A stretch of DNA of 64,000 nt from Rhytidiadelphus loreus (Eukaryota; Streptophyta; Bryopsida; Hypnales; Hylocomiaceae): contig OX344764.1 of the NCBI GenBank assembly GCA_947034895.1, forward strand, positions 44,373,348 to 44,437,347, read 5' to 3'. Shown one piece after another: positions 1 to 12,699 of this stretch (the first letter of the stretch is position 1; every line of letters begins with the position of its first letter). Position numbers and translations under genes: made by a program. A model generated the notes under the pieces. That model did no database searches, was not told the DNA's origin, and saw nothing but the letters and a program-made list of their open reading frames with translations.

Positions 1-395
1 TGGCAAGCAAACTCAACCATGTCTAACAGTTGTTTTTGAAAAATTGTAAAAATTGTAAAAAGAAGATCCTTAGATTACCCAAAAAACAAGATTGTCCATA
101 ACTTCCTCATCACAAAGCTTAGTCTAAATAGAACGGCTTCAGATGAAGACAAAAATATAATCTTTTAGAGAAAAATTTAAATTTAAAAAAATTCAACTTT
201 TTGCGACTTTTTTTGGGTTGCCCTTGGGCTGTTCTGCACCCAGGCACCGATTGAACTAATAAACTTTTGCAACCGGCCACCGACTGAACCAATAAACTTT
301 TGCACACAGGCACCAAATGAAATAGAAAACTTTTGCACTCAGGCACCGAATGAAATAAAAAATTTATTCCCATAAAGCTAATACGATATCCTGTC
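1..395 (-). repeat. Fragment of the TTAA/CCCTAAAGG repeat family, with internal 33-bp repeats
   Basis: This stretch matches, in reverse orientation, the internal part of the dispersed repeat family described at 14647-15527. Shared landmarks are an 'aagattgtccataac' block and a 'cttttgc...aggcaccgattgaa' block. At about 243-352 the second block is amplified into roughly four copies spaced 32-34 bp, which gives an 11-residue repeat if translated. The left end is cut by the window. No protein function is inferred. Confidence 0.6.
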
Positions 396-2675
396 TTCCC
401 AAAAAGTTTCACAAAATGAGGTCAAAAATAGAGATCAGAGAAGCGTTTTGGGACTTTAGGGTTTTTTGCAACATTCAATTGCAAAGCCGTCAGGTATTGG
501 AGACTTTCCTTGATTTTTGTAACCAAAAGAGGCAGTTTGGACAAAACATGAGCGTGGAAGCCAGATTTCAAATAAAAAAGAATACTATATCAAGTTTCAA
601 GTCATCACTTTCTCACCTTTGCCCCTGCTTTTACATCCGGCAATGAACGATTTTTCTAAAGAAGTACTGCCTAACAAAATTTTGCTTTCTAAAGTATTCT
701 TCGAACCCATAAAGACAACATCGAGGTAGGGCAATTGTGGACATAACTCCATGACATTTCCGAACACAGTCTTCACGATTGAGGCTACAATTCATGTTTC
801 ACAATCCACAATCCATCCGCCATTGACAGCGGATTTGAAACACAAGTCTCAACAATACAATTAGGCTCCATCTTCCACAGTTCACGAGGTGTACGTAAAT
901 ATATCATCGCATGCCTTCGCAGCATATTGGCTTATGGTGGCGTTGACAAGTAAAACTTTTAAAACATATTGATTTGTATGTTTTTGGTTCACTTATTTCC
1001 AAGTCCTTTTTTCATAGGAGGGTGCAAAAGAGATTCTCTGCAAGAAAGGCCAACACACGGATAGAATAGTGATGTTAGGATCAGTTCTGTTGAGCAGAAG
1101 GTTGCATTGATGTTCAATTGGAATGAGTTCATTCATTTTAAATTCCGTTTTGCAGCAGAAGTTGTTTTCGGATGTGGAACACAATGAAGGAGTGCAGGCA
1201 ATATTGATGAACAAAAGAATTTCCGGGGCTTGGTAAGATCCACCATTTCGAGAATTCAGTCCCGATTCAATCCAAACACTTCAATATCCTTCCACTCTTG
1301 CTCTCAGCTGTTACTGTCCACAAGGCCACAGGGCTTTCAGAATAGCGTATATTGGGTCGAAACCCGAACATCATAGAGCTCGACACATTAGTAAGTGTAC
1401 ATAATTCTATTGAGAACCGATTCAACAATTTACAGTCAGAAAAAGAGAATGCTAGTTTCAATCATTTATTTCCCGTGGGTTTCCCGGCTTCAAAGAGACC
1501 AACAAGTACCCAAAGATCCAGTATAACCACGGTTTCTAATTTCGCGCAACCGCCATTAAACCATAAAGTATTGAGTTAACTCTTGGTATTGGTAAAGGGG
1601 CGCATGACATGTCAAAAACGTCAAAAAACACGAAACCCTCAGAAACCCGTGTCAAATCATTCGCCAACGCCAGAACCACCTATTCAATACCAAACCTTCG
1701 AGACAATAGCCCCGATACAGAGGTAAGAAAGAGTTAATCTGGCACTGACTTTAGATGTCATACGGCACTTCCTATCTTGGGAGATTATCATCAGCGGGCA
1801 GTTGAAATAATATCATACAACAGAGTAAATGTTATCACCCTAAATGGCACCATGATGCAACAATGCAGATGGCTTCCTATCGAGAAGTGAAAAGCAATCT
1901 CTGCCTAACCCTGGTCGAATGTGAGGTCACAGCAGAAGCTACCTCCTTCGTGGCAGGTTGGCAGACAATAGACTTAAACAAATTTAAAAGCCTCAGTCAG
2001 CCAGTTCTCAGCTTGTGGCTTATAAGCCTTCTCAGCCGGTAATTCCAAAAAAATCTTCACTGGCCATAAAAAGAAAACCCTAAAAACTCAGGCATCAGTT
2101 CTCCAAGGTGTTTCGCATCACAGAAATCAGGCGCAAATTACCCATTCGAAAGTGTTTCATCACTTGCCCTACCGTATTAAAAACAGCGCTCAGAATGAGT
2201 AGGAGGTTTGGATGTTTCACAGAGCGAGCTCTCCACCAAACAAAGAAGTTATCATCATAGCACTTCTCAAAGAACAACAGACTAACGCATCGAAACTAAT
2301 GTAAGTCTCCTCTGGGGTGTCGAATCCCAGGGCCCGAGTATGCCGCATAAGCGAAGTAAAGGTAGAGACAAGTTTCATGTCGGCAACAGGGAAGGAGGAG
2401 GACACCATATCCGTGACACAAAAGTGACCCGGTGCGGTGCACTCAGCAATGCTGCCAAAGAATTACAAGCACAGAACCCAATAAATCAACACAAAACCCT
2501 GACTAGAGACATAATCGTCGACACAGAGAGCAAAACTAAAGGAAGAAGATGACATGAACAAGTGTCGCGGTGAGCATTATAGAAGCGAAGGCGCCGCCAA
2601 GGCGATAGTGACGAGGGCTTCAGAATTAGGGTTTAGGGAATAGCCGTTCAGGTCGAATAACCGCTATTTTCCTTA
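396..2675. other. Unassigned sequence without a supported gene
   Basis: Only short open frames of under 85 codons occur on either strand, and none resembles a known domain. Base composition is closer to balanced than in the flanks between about 600 and 2600, so an old gene or transposon remnant is possible. I could not identify one. Confidence 0.4.
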
Positions 2676-3735
2676 ACCCTAAATTGTTTGGAAGCGTTGA
2701 GCAACCTTTGGAATATGAATTCAGAAGGAGCAAATTAATGCTTTACACACATAGAAAGTATATACATAAAACTTGGGTGACAATATTTGTAAGTATTTTT
2801 AAAAGATATTTATCACTTCATAAATATATTTAAATGAAAAAACAAATAAACCTTTTTTTGAACCTAATATAAATAAAACATAAATATAAATATAAATCAA
2901 GGTATATAAGGGCATTTGAACTTTACTAATAACTAGAGTTTGAAATTTAAAATAGAAAAAAAATTGGAAAAAATAGAAGTCATTTTCATTGAACACTAAA
3001 AATATCTAGAACTAGAAGTTAAATCTTTTGGTTACATTGCATTTGTTTGAGTACTCATGATTCTTTTAGAATATCTTAAAATTAGAAAACAAGCATTTTT
3101 TTTTTCTAAATAAAAGATATGGCCAATATATAGGTCTTTAAAAAGATAATTCTTTGGTGAACAAAAAAGTATAAATTTCCAAAATTAAGGTAATAATTTT
3201 GAAAAAATAGAAAAATAATTTTTAATTTTTAATTTTTATTTAAAAATCCTTTGACGTTGCCACAATAGAATACAATGAAAGTGAAAGTAATTTTCTAATT
3301 TTATTAGTTTTGTTCAAAAAATAAAATAAAAGTAAGTGTAATTTTATAATTTTATTTTAAAATGACTAGTGTGCCCTTTGATATTGCCACATTAAAATTG
3401 AAATTAAAATTAATATAATTATCTAATATTTTTAATCCAAAAATACTTTAAAATTCAATTACTTTCACACCATAGGTCTAAATGCCATGAAACAAAGTTT
3501 GTGCATCCCTCTTTATAGAAAACTTTGCGATAGTACCAAAAGCGCTATCAAGAGATACATGATTCCAAAGATCTCATTGTAACAAACAAAACAAACAAAT
3601 AATCTAATTTTATGTATGAATCATTTGTACCAACCCTATGAAGAACAATCTAAATAAATAAATAAATAAATCCAAAATGTTCACTTCACGAACTTTTATA
3701 CAATAGAAAATTAAATATTTAAAAAAAAATCATAT
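2676..3735 (+). repeat. Dispersed repeat, copy A (pairs with 25455-26170)
   Basis: From 'ccctaaattgtttg' onward this segment follows the same order of landmarks as 25455-26170: 'aacctttggaatat', 'ctttacacacata.aaagt', 'taaataaaagatatggccaatat', and finally 'aaaatgttcact' followed by 'atacaatag'. The copies are diverged and differ by indels; copy A is about 300 bp longer. Neither copy has a long open frame. The class is unknown. Confidence 0.55.
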
Positions 3736-4175
3736 TCACTGAATTAGACATTTTTGCACTTAGCCAAGTGCACTCATTATACGCTAAATTGTTTACTAAA
3801 AATGAATTTTTTGAAAACTTTGGTATCCCAAAATATTTTGAAAATCACATACTCTCCATTCCATTATGTAGTATTACTTTTGCACACTTCACTTATTTCA
3901 TGGGGGTTCTTATTTTTTCTTATCTTAACAAAATTTGATTTACTATTGCTTTCTTCATCAACTAAAGTTTTATTCCTATTATTCCTTTTGTTTTCATGTT
4001 TATAGTATGATAATATGATCATTGCACAATTTTTTTGCCAATTTCACTTATACATCAACATTAAGTGCAATCACTTACATAATCATTCATCAAAATAATA
4101 TAAAATTGGAGACAAGTTATTACCTCTCCATTTTTTATTCAATTATTATCCAACACATAAAATATGCATTTTAGC

Positions 4176-4214
4176 ACATACACTCATATATACACACACA
4201 TACACACACACCAT
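4176..4214. repeat. Simple repeat of the (CA/TACACA)n type
   Basis: A short microsatellite of alternating cacaca and tacaca units lies just downstream of the 3' end of the decayed minus-strand gene. Confidence 0.7.
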
Positions 4215-4692
4215 AGTGCCAACACTACCACACTTAGTCTTCTACGCACACATGTGTCTGTACTCTTTTACGACACTTCTTCCTCTAGTGTCTCTACCAC
4301 TCGTACAAATGACTGTGTCTGCTCTTTTGCTTCTATTTCAATGGTTGGGTCCATATCTTCATCCAAGTTTGGAACAACAATTGGAGATCGCAATGGTGGA
4401 GAGGCATAATCTACTACCTTATCTACTGAGGCGCTTGCTATTGGCATCGACATTCTCTCAAATACTATCGAAGATAAAGCAATTGTTTCTAAAATTGACG
4501 TCATTGGTTTATACGTGCACCGCCCTTCTTCACTAGTCCATTCATATTGTATGCACGCCCTATTATAGAATAACCATCTTCACCCTCTGTCAAATTCATA
4601 GACTGCAACATAGTAATCATTGACAACACTGACAAAGGCTCCAGTGATGCTGATGCACTTTCAATTTCTCCATCGACTACATCCGTGTCTAC

Positions 4693-5352
4693 TTATATTC
4701 TTGGAAAAATAGTTGGAATCAATGAAGGTGTAGAAGTAGAATCTAGAGTCCTATCCTCCACGGTATTTGTGATCAGTGTTTTCATTTCTTCTAATGTTGT
4801 TGTAGATAAAGAAGTTGGCTGTAATATTCCTGTGATTGGATAGTACTTGTATCGTCTTTCCTCACCAGTCCGTTGATATTGTACATGCTCCTTATCATAG
4901 AAAAATCCATCTTCGTTTTTTGTCAAAGTCCTGGAATCTAGAATGGTAAACAATGACATGGAGTCCACTAATGTCATTGTGTCTTCGATCACTCCAATGT
5001 CGACTTCAACCCCCTCTAGTTCTGTGTTTTTCACATCATCAATGACTATGGAAGGAACAAAATTGGGATCTGTTTCCATTTCGCCCAACTCTTCTTGTGC
5101 TCTACGAGAGCTACCTACAGAATTAGTATTAGAGGAACTTAAACTTCGACCACCACTATGTATTTGGTCAGAGTCTTGTTGTTCAAGGCTATTGTCATCA
5201 TTGCTCAATAGGGATGCTCTCAAGTTAATTGTTGTCTCCTTCTTCTTCCCCTTCTGCTTCTCATGTTGTGTTACTTGGAATCTCCCTACATCCTCCGAAG
5301 ACTCACTTGATGATTGACAATAGCTTTCAAATCTTTCACGTGGTACACCCAT
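4693..5352 (-). CDS. Intact 219-codon terminal block of the decayed gene
   Basis: This is the longest uninterrupted frame of the minus-strand locus. It starts MGVPRERFESYC, followed by a Ser/Gln/Glu-rich stretch and an acidic middle. No known domain is visible. A plausible acceptor (tttcttaaacag) precedes its ATG, so it may be a last exon rather than a separate gene. Part of its 3' half (about 4845-5020) is repeated in diverged form immediately downstream (about 4505-4690), with matching landmarks for 'cgtctttcctcaccagtccg' and 'gtcaaagtcctggaatctag'. Confidence 0.4.
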   Translation of the reverse strand: MGVPRERFESYCQSSSESSEDVGRFQVTQHEKQKGKKKETTINLRASLLSNDDNSLEQQDSDQIHSGGRSLSSSNTNSVGSSRRAQEELGEMETDPNFVPSIVIDDVKNTELEGVEVDIGVIEDTMTLVDSMSLFTILDSRTLTKNEDGFFYDKEHVQYQRTGEERRYKYYPITGILQPTSLSTTTLEEMKTLITNTVEDRTLDSTSTPSLIPTIFPRI

Positions 5353-8300
5353 ATCTGTTTAAGAAAGACCAACATTAGACAAATTATATCCTATATTCAA
5401 ATCCTATAAAATTCGACGTTTTGTAGACCTATCCACACTATTCACCACCACCATCTTGTCCCCATATATCATCCGTAATGTGTTGTACATAAATTGCATT
5501 CTAACTGATGCAATTTCTATGATGATGTCACTACTTACAAACCCGTTTTCTAAAATTGTAGGCACTGCCATCGTTATATCCAATGTTACCAATCCTCAAT
5601 TATGTGGCAAATACATGTCCACCATCTTTTTTGACTCCATTGGTGTCCTCTCAAACTTGTCTTCCACTCGTAGCAAAACTTTTGTGCTCCAAAAGTCCTT
5701 GAACACCACTTGTAAATTCTCTTGGATCCCTGAAAAGTTATCAATGGGTCTACAATCACTAGGACTCTGCATGATGATTGCTACATCTCCCACTAGTTGC
5801 ACCTTTAGTTCCCTTTGCTCACTCTAACAAAGATTATGCATATATATAGAAACTGTTTGTTGCTCAAACACCCACGTACCACGCAAAACACTGCAATCTT
5901 GTGGTAATGCCATCCTCATTCTCATAGATTCTTCAAAGTATATGCCTGGTGGAAAGAAAAAGACAACATTCCATCATAGAATTAAATCCCACCTTTGCAA
6001 TTGCTAAAATACTTTGTTATAGTCTTCATCTAACCACTGTTTGTCTTCTCCTTGTGAACCTCCATGCCCGCAATCAAAGATCCACAAACATGACTTTCCT
6101 AACTCAACATACTCTTTTCTTAAGAAACCTCTTCTACATATCACATGATGAACATTCTACTTGCCTTGTTGATAAACTGAGGATAGTGCCACTTGCCAAT
6201 TCCATTGAACATTTGCTACATCTTGAATATCCCGATTGTACCCTGTATAACCTTTGCAACCTGCTCAAATATCCTCAAAATCTTGCTTTACAAATGCAGG
6301 AATTAGAGTCTTAAAATTGTCTAGCGTTGCGATTATCTTCACAGTCGGTGTACTCCACAATGTTTTTGATACATTCTTCAATGTATGCCCCATCATGGTG
6401 AATTGTCTTCCTTGTGCATCTTCGTACCTACTAGAATCTATAGTAAAGAATTCATCCATAGATGACGGGTTCTCATCTCGCGCTTACACCATCACAAATT
6501 GAATTTGGTTTCTGATGGCATCCTTCTGTTGTAAGCAATCCACTGCATATGCCACTATATCCTTTGAAGGATTCACAGAAGTGGCACTATTGAAGTAATG
6601 CCTCTATGATTCTCGTCACCCATTCATTACATCCTTGATTGCCATTTGCTTTGATAGTCAAAGATAACTCTCTTTTGACACTCTACCCAAAGGCCGCAGC
6701 CAAGTATGAACCATATGTTTCCTATTGTGACTTCCATCCATGGTTACATCTAAATTATCCACCCTTTCCGTCTTCTTCCACTTGTCCACTACTTCCTTAT
6801 TGAAGAACGATTTTCCTTCCTCATAGTCTTTGTACACACCTGTAAGACTACTTCATAGGACTTTTCATCCTCATTCCATGCATGTTGGGTATACTCTATC
6901 ATTTTCTTGGACCATTTTCTTGGACCATTTTCCAAGTGTCATTTGTTTTGGTAAGTCTATGCTCCAATACAACGCACTTGCAGCCATTGTCAATGTCTTT
7001 GCTTTGTTTACATCATCAAGCTGAGCAACAACACTAGGTCTTCTATATGCTTTCCAAATGTTGCAAAGATTCATAAGATTCTCATAATACGTGGTGATGA
7101 AGGTCCGCTCAAACTCCCTTGCATTTATTTTGACCAAAGCTTCAATGTAGAACAATGGATTGTTATACACCACAAACTTTGCTTTCCGTTTTGCAAAGCG
7201 GTCATTGTACTTTACATCCGACATTTTCTTCTCCAAATTTTCTTCTTGAGCTCATTTGCAAGCAGAAAAAATGTGTTAGCCATCTACAAGCTCCCAAATG
7301 ATATTCTTCTGCAGCCACGAGATCCTTGCCATACTAGTTTCTTCTACCACATTTGATGGCCGATGTTGTAGAAAGGCAATCTCTAGTTCACGTGCAACAC
7401 CTTCACTACTAAAAGGTATCTCCACCACTTGCACTTCTTCATTTGCATTTGTATCTTCATGAAGATATGCTAGAGGATGAAGAGTAATTGCACTAACTAC
7501 ATTTGCCTTTGATCCCCTCAAACGCTCATATATCTCAATTACTTGCTCTTGCATTAAAATCCTATGGTTTGTGTCCGCATTCATCACATTTTGGATGCTC
7601 TCAATTTTGGCCTAGAACACCAAATCCTAGCCCCAAACATAACCTGCTTTATATTTTGCCTCACTAAGGAAACTACAGGTGGTTTACTAGCATTTCTAGC
7701 CAATGCGCTAGTATGTCTATGCTTTGTCTCCTCCTCAGGGGACTCCTCATTGTCATCTTCTCCATCATTGCCTTGTGAAGGAGGTCCATATATGGCTATT
7801 GTTTGTCGTTTCGTTGCTCTTCTATTAATGCTTCCATTGTGGAATCTCTTTGATGCAATTCTTGGGTTCTCTCCAACACCACTTTTGAACGAAGTTGTAC
7901 TATCAAAGACTCAAAGTGCCACTTCCTATACCAACACTACGTCCTTTCGTAAGTGCCCCGTCCCACACCAATACCACGCATTGCAACAACTTTGCATTCT
8001 GTTGCATCAACTTGTCTTGCACTATCACTACTTTCTACTACAACACATTGATTAGCAAGAATTTCATGTCTTGATAATTATATATGATATGTAGATTGTC
8101 CTCTACCTCCACCCCTAGACCCAATAGTTGGAAGTTGTGACCCACTTTCCACTTTAGTGACAATCGTTGGAACTCTTCTTTCATCTTCATGACCATTTGT
8201 TGTGCCTATAGCTTGTTCCTCTTCAAATTCTACATGTGATGGTGTTTTGTTAGTGCAGTTTGATTCCAACAAGTCCTCGATCTCCAAATACCAACTCCAT

Positions 8301-10240
8301 ATTTTGGTGCATAATGAGAACATTGCCTAGAATTAACTCTTTTTCTTGTCTCACAACTTCATTCTTTGCAAAATTCCTTCACTTAGATTCATTTAACTTC
8401 ATTCTTCTCCTACAACTTTAGCTGTTGAAGAAGAACCAGGTTCTAGAAGCGTCCTTTGACTTCGTAGAACATCCCCTTCTTCTGAATGATCTATACTGCT
8501 CACTTCCATACCAACACACTTTCGAGTTCGTTCCTGAATCAAAACCTAGTTTATATTCAAAGGCTCAGCAAAGATCCAATACACTTCCTTTACATCTTTA
8601 GGGTCCTTTGGGAGAGGTCGATCTTGGATAACAGTTGGATTATTCCTTGCCATTTCCTCATGTGCTCGATGTTGTATGTACGTCTTTCTGTCTTTTGTGC
8701 TTGAAAAGATTGTTCTGTGGTTAACTCCTTGAATTCTGTAACCATTGTCTCTCTTGCAATCTTCAATTCATTAAGCATGCTCTTCCAAAAATCATACAAC
8801 AGTTTCAAACCATGCATTTGAGGAACAACTGCAAAAAAACTCTTGAGGAATCGGTGCAAGCATAAATTGTTTCTTCAACTTGCACTTCATAAGTTCTTCA
8901 CCTGTAGTAATCACAGTGACATTGATCCTTGCATCAGCAGTCCCTGCAAGGGACATAAAGATCCCATTTGAGGATCCCGAAGGTGACCAACGACGACCCT
9001 CCTCAATTGCAAATTCCATGATCTACAAATTAGAATTTCTCGTATCATAGAGTGTAATCTACCATCCATGCTCCAACCAATTTGAGTGTGTGAGTGTTTC
9101 TAACTCCACCCTTAAGTCAGAAAGTTGCACACAGGTTCTAGCGGCATAAGTTAATGGTTTAATTGGGTGAATAGTAAACTCAGTGTTCTTTGGCCTTCCA
9201 AGCAATGGACACTTTGTTATGTTGATTTTTACCTAATTTAAGTACTTCAAAACACTCTAATAGTTAAGAAATAAAGGTTGTTGAGGGTTAGTTAATTGTG
9301 ATTTAAACTTCTAATTAAACTAAATTTCTATCTAAGCTAAATCGAAGAATACAAATTGCCCTTTCCAAAATGGTAAAGCAAGTTGGATTCTGATATTCCT
9401 AATGAAAGTTATGTGTGGATGAAATTCGTACCTAATTCTATCTTAAAAACTTCATCCGTCAACTAAAAATAGCAAAATAATGTAAAATAAATCTAAATTT
9501 TAGGGTTGAAAGGTTAATTAAGTTATCTAAGGGAATTTTTAGAGAAAACCTAATTTTGACCTATTTCAAGATTTTTCATCCAAAATTAGGTCAAATCTTC
9601 ATCCACTCTTTTATCCTTCCCAATTAAATTAATTTAAAAAGTAAAAGGTGGTTTTAGAATCTTCAAAAGATTCTATAAAAGATTATGGTTTCAAAAGATT
9701 CCCTTGTTGTGCTTTGAGAATATTCCTAATTGTTCTTTAATTAATCCTAATTCTAAGTTATTATTCTAAATTTAGTGATTTTTTAGGGTTTTATGGTTTT
9801 TATGAGTAAAGTGATTAATTAACTTCTTGTTAAGATAAAAAGTAAGAATTTAGAACTTTTAGGTGAAAACTTTTAAATGGATGAAAATTCCCCTTGGTTG
9901 GATGGAATTCGTTCCTTTAATAATTTTCAAGAGAATAAGTAGATAAATTAGGTTTTGACTTCCCCTAATTATTCTAATATTTCCTAAGTTCCGAAATTAA
10001 ATTAGATTCTTTTTGAGATTCCTTTGGATGAGATTACTATTTCGTTTTCCAAATTAATTCAAAGTTAATCTAATTATTACCTTTACGATTTTAGTTAAGT
10101 TTTTAAAGGTTTTCTAACAATTTAAATTCTACTAGCTATTGGATTCTTAATGGTTAATTTTGTTAGTTTTAATTTTCTAATCTAAATTTTTAAAGAATGA
10201 AAGCAAAAGAAAAGACAAAAGATAAATTTTGAAATCATAC

Positions 10241-10312
10241 CTCGGTGTCAAGAATGTCGATCGTCCCGTCATCGCAAAACACCATCATAATTGTCTCCTC
10301 GAAATTCTCCAT
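10241..10312 (-). CDS. Probable first coding exon of the decayed 4-10 kb gene
   Basis: On the minus strand an ATG near 10312 opens 24 codons (MENFEETIMMVFCDDGTIDI, then LDTE) and ends at a good donor, GAG|GTATGA. The next block begins at about 9022 after the acceptor tttgtag|ATC ATG GAA. Joining donor to acceptor keeps the frame (…DTE-IMEFAIEEG…). This makes a 1.2 kb AT-rich intron plausible. It is the best evidence that this locus was a spliced gene rather than an intronless element. Exon limits may be off by one base. Confidence 0.45.
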
Positions 10313-11020
10313 TGTCTTTCATGAATTTTGAAAGAAATCTTAGTATTAATGTTTCTAAACCTATCTAAAAAGTCCAAGTTTGTTAGTTTTGGCAATTTAA
10401 AACTAATCCTTTGATTTTAGGAATTTAAATTAAATGATAAATTTAATTCATTTCTCCCAAGTTTTCAATGAATAGTAGTTTTATTCGATTGCCAATTTTT
10501 AATAGTTATTTTGTTAAATATTCCAAGATATTAGTTGTTGTTTGTTTTTATTGTTTTGGCTTATTAGGCCTAATAAAACAAATTCCCCTAACTACAAACA
10601 AACAACTAATTTGGCTTTAGAATCCTAATTAATAACTAAAACCAAATGAATGAATAATTCTAATAAAATAATCAAAATCAATCAAAAACAAATCTATCAA
10701 TGAATAGTAGAAAGAATAAATTGAATAAACAAACCAAAACAATTAGCCAAATGAATAGTTAGATTCTCACCTTAATTGTTGTTTAATCTTTCAATTCCTC
10801 CACGTGTTAAATTCTTTCCTTCTTATTCTCTCTTAATCCCCCTTTCCCCTTAATGCATTCTTATTTGTTGTATCAAGATAGAATGGATATGGAGCGGAAT
10901 AGCTTTGCTTTGAAAATCTCAAGATTACTTGCAATGTTTCCCCCTTTTTCTTAATGATAATCAAAGATTTCTTTGTAATCAAAGATGAGTTTTACTTACC
11001 AAATTTTAGAATTTGTTTTT
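10313..11020. other. AT-rich leader or intergenic sequence
   Basis: No open frame of note. It lies between the putative first exon of the minus-strand gene and the GC-rich repeats, so on the minus strand it may be 5' leader or an intron. Confidence 0.35.
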
Positions 11021-11029
11021 TTCGTTATG

Positions 11030-11295
11030 TTGCCTGGAGCAAGCCTTGAGCTGCCGGAGTGAGCCTTGAACTGCCTGGAGCAAGCCTTGAGCTGTCGAAG
11101 GCAAGCCCTGAGCTGCCTGGAGCAAGCCTAAGCTGCTTGGGCGAGCCCTGTCGTCCCCGTTGGTCAGCTCCCTGCAGCCCCGACGTTCCCACGTTCCCCG
11201 CGGCCAGTTCACACGGACTTCGTCCTTGCCTTCGGGTTGTCCTTGCTTCGGCTGTCCTTGCTTCGGGCTGTCCTTGCCTTTCGTTTATCCTTGCC
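11030..11295. repeat. GC-rich tandem repeats (GCCTGGAGCAAGCCTTGAGCT type, then CTTCGGGCTGTCCTTG type)
   Basis: Two short repeat series lie side by side. The first has a unit of about 21-28 bp containing agcaagccttgagctgcc. The second has units of about 18 bp containing tccttgcttcgggctg. They form a GC island in AT-rich DNA. The small frames they generate on both strands look like repeat artefacts. Confidence 0.7.
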
Positions 11296-11694
11296 TTAGG
11301 TCTGAAATTCTGAAGATGAATCCTAACTTTTGATAAACTGAAATTTTGGACAATGGTTATAATCCTTGACTTCTAACAGAAATCAACCATATTTAAAATA
11401 ATAATTATAAGAAACTAATTATGAATTGGATATAAACCACAACAATTAAACAACCCCTTCCAACGAAATCAAGAACCAAAATAAAACAATTTAAATAAAA
11501 CCAAAAGAAAACCAATGGCAAGGTTGGCAATCAAATACCTCCACCACGTGTTTGACACGGAAAGGAGAAACAACCAACAAAGCTTGGCACTTAAATAAGC
11601 TTCCCAGGAATCTTATTTGTTATTAAGTTAAAGCTTTGCCATATAGGGCCAAACAGTAATTAGTATTTTTCACAAAGATAAACTTTAATTCTAA

Positions 11695-11975
11695 AGGTCA
11701 AAGCTCCGCCGTGCGGTAGCAACCCCAGGAATTAACGGTTAAATCAAAGTTTCAAGTACCCGTTTCCAGGTTTCAAAGTCAAAGCTCCGCCGTGCGGGAG
11801 CAACCCCAGGAATTAACGGTTAAATCAAAGTTTCAAGTACCCGTTTCCAGGTTTCAAAGTCAAAGCTCCGCCGTGCGGGAGCAACCTCAGGAATTAACTG
11901 TTAAATCAAAGTTTCAAGTACCCGTTTCCAGGTTTCAAAGTCAAAGCTCCGCCGTGTGGGAGCAACCCCAAGAAT
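11695..11975. repeat. 81-bp tandem repeat, about 3.5 copies
   Basis: The string GCTCCGCCGTG occurs at 11703, 11784, 11865 and 11946, exactly 81 bp apart each time. Each unit continues through 'gaattaacggttaaatcaaag' and 'cccgtttccaggtttc'. Copies are almost identical, so the array is young. Because 81 is divisible by three it yields a spurious 61-codon frame. Confidence 0.92.
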
Positions 11976-12019
11976 AACCAGTATCCAAGGACCCAAACTA
12001 GTATTTTGAAAACTTAATT

Positions 12020-12490
12020 CTTAAAGGAGGTACACATGACAGTGTTTAACCGAACATTAAAAACTAATTTTCCAAAATTCCAAACAAAGTTCTAGTTTAA
12101 TCACTAAAGGAGGTACACATGACAGTGTTTAACCGAACATTAGCAATTATTCAAACCAAACACCCGTTATACAACGAGTTTTGGCACGTGGTGATGCTCA
12201 AAACCTTTTGGCAAGGTCTAGCTTTGCCGCTTTAAAGTTTTAAGTTCACAGACTAGTATCAATTCGCACAAATAGTTGGTTAGTATCAAAAGAACAACAA
12301 AATCAAAGTAGAGTTTGGGAACTACTCCCACAACTCCCAAAATGTCAAAGTTTTGGGGCTTGAAGCCTCCAAATTCAAGAAATAAGTTAGTTAACACAAA
12401 CAACACTAGAGTTAGGGGATTTCCTCCACCTAAACTCTTGAAAAGCAAAGTTTTGGGGCTTGAAGCCTCCAAATTCAAACAAGAAAAGAA
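12020..12490. repeat. Two short local duplications
   Basis: The block beginning AAAGGAGGTACACATGACAG recurs at about 12024 and 12106. The block beginning CAAAGTTTTGGGGCTTGAAG recurs at about 12345 and 12448. They follow the 81-bp array and suggest repeated local slippage or template switching in this interval. Confidence 0.75.
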
Positions 12491-12663
12491 AAGAAAGCTT
12501 TGAAGGGGTTCTCCGGACCTTCAAAGTACAAGAGAATAGAAGAAAATAGAAGAAAATAGCCAAATCTTGGCTTAAAAAGTGCTCCGACAAGTGTCGGTAG
12601 CACGACAAGAGCAACAACAAGAATGAAACAAAGAATGAGGGCCACGAACAACCTCGAGGAAGG

Positions 12664-12675
12664 GCCTTATATACT
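12664..12675 (-). promoter_or_regulatory. Candidate TATA box for minus-strand transcription
   Basis: Read on the minus strand the sequence is GAGTATATAAGGCCC, close to the ideal plant TATA element. On that strand it follows a short C/G homopolymer tract (about 12686-12697). It points toward the decayed minus-strand gene that starts about 2.3 kb away. If used, the tandem repeats at 11.0-12.5 kb would lie in a leader or intron. Confidence 0.4.
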
Positions 12676-12699
12676 CGCTCCCGGCCCCCCCCCCCGGTA

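Larger units (their letters stand above)
4268..10312 (-). pseudogene. Decayed multi-exon gene of unknown function
   Basis: A chain of minus-strand coding blocks lies at about 9022-8590, 8323-7640, 7587-6871, 6870-6660, 6459-6265, 5802-5404 and 5352-4268. They share codon-like composition and can be read in order. Breaks include a frameshift in the run of seven A at 8833-8839, in-frame stops between the 7587-7276 and 7236-6871 blocks, and a TGA joining the 5802-5596 and 5592-5404 blocks. A probable first exon is listed separately. One well-preserved block (about 6830-6660) reads '...NLDVTMDGSHNRKHMVHTWL'. I do not recognise the family. It could be a captured host gene or the body of an unidentified transposon. 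The number of lesions argues that it is no longer functional. Confidence 0.5.

Noticed and set aside
11792..11977. 61-codon frame with two identical halves
   Set aside because: It arises solely because the 81-bp tandem repeat length is divisible by three.
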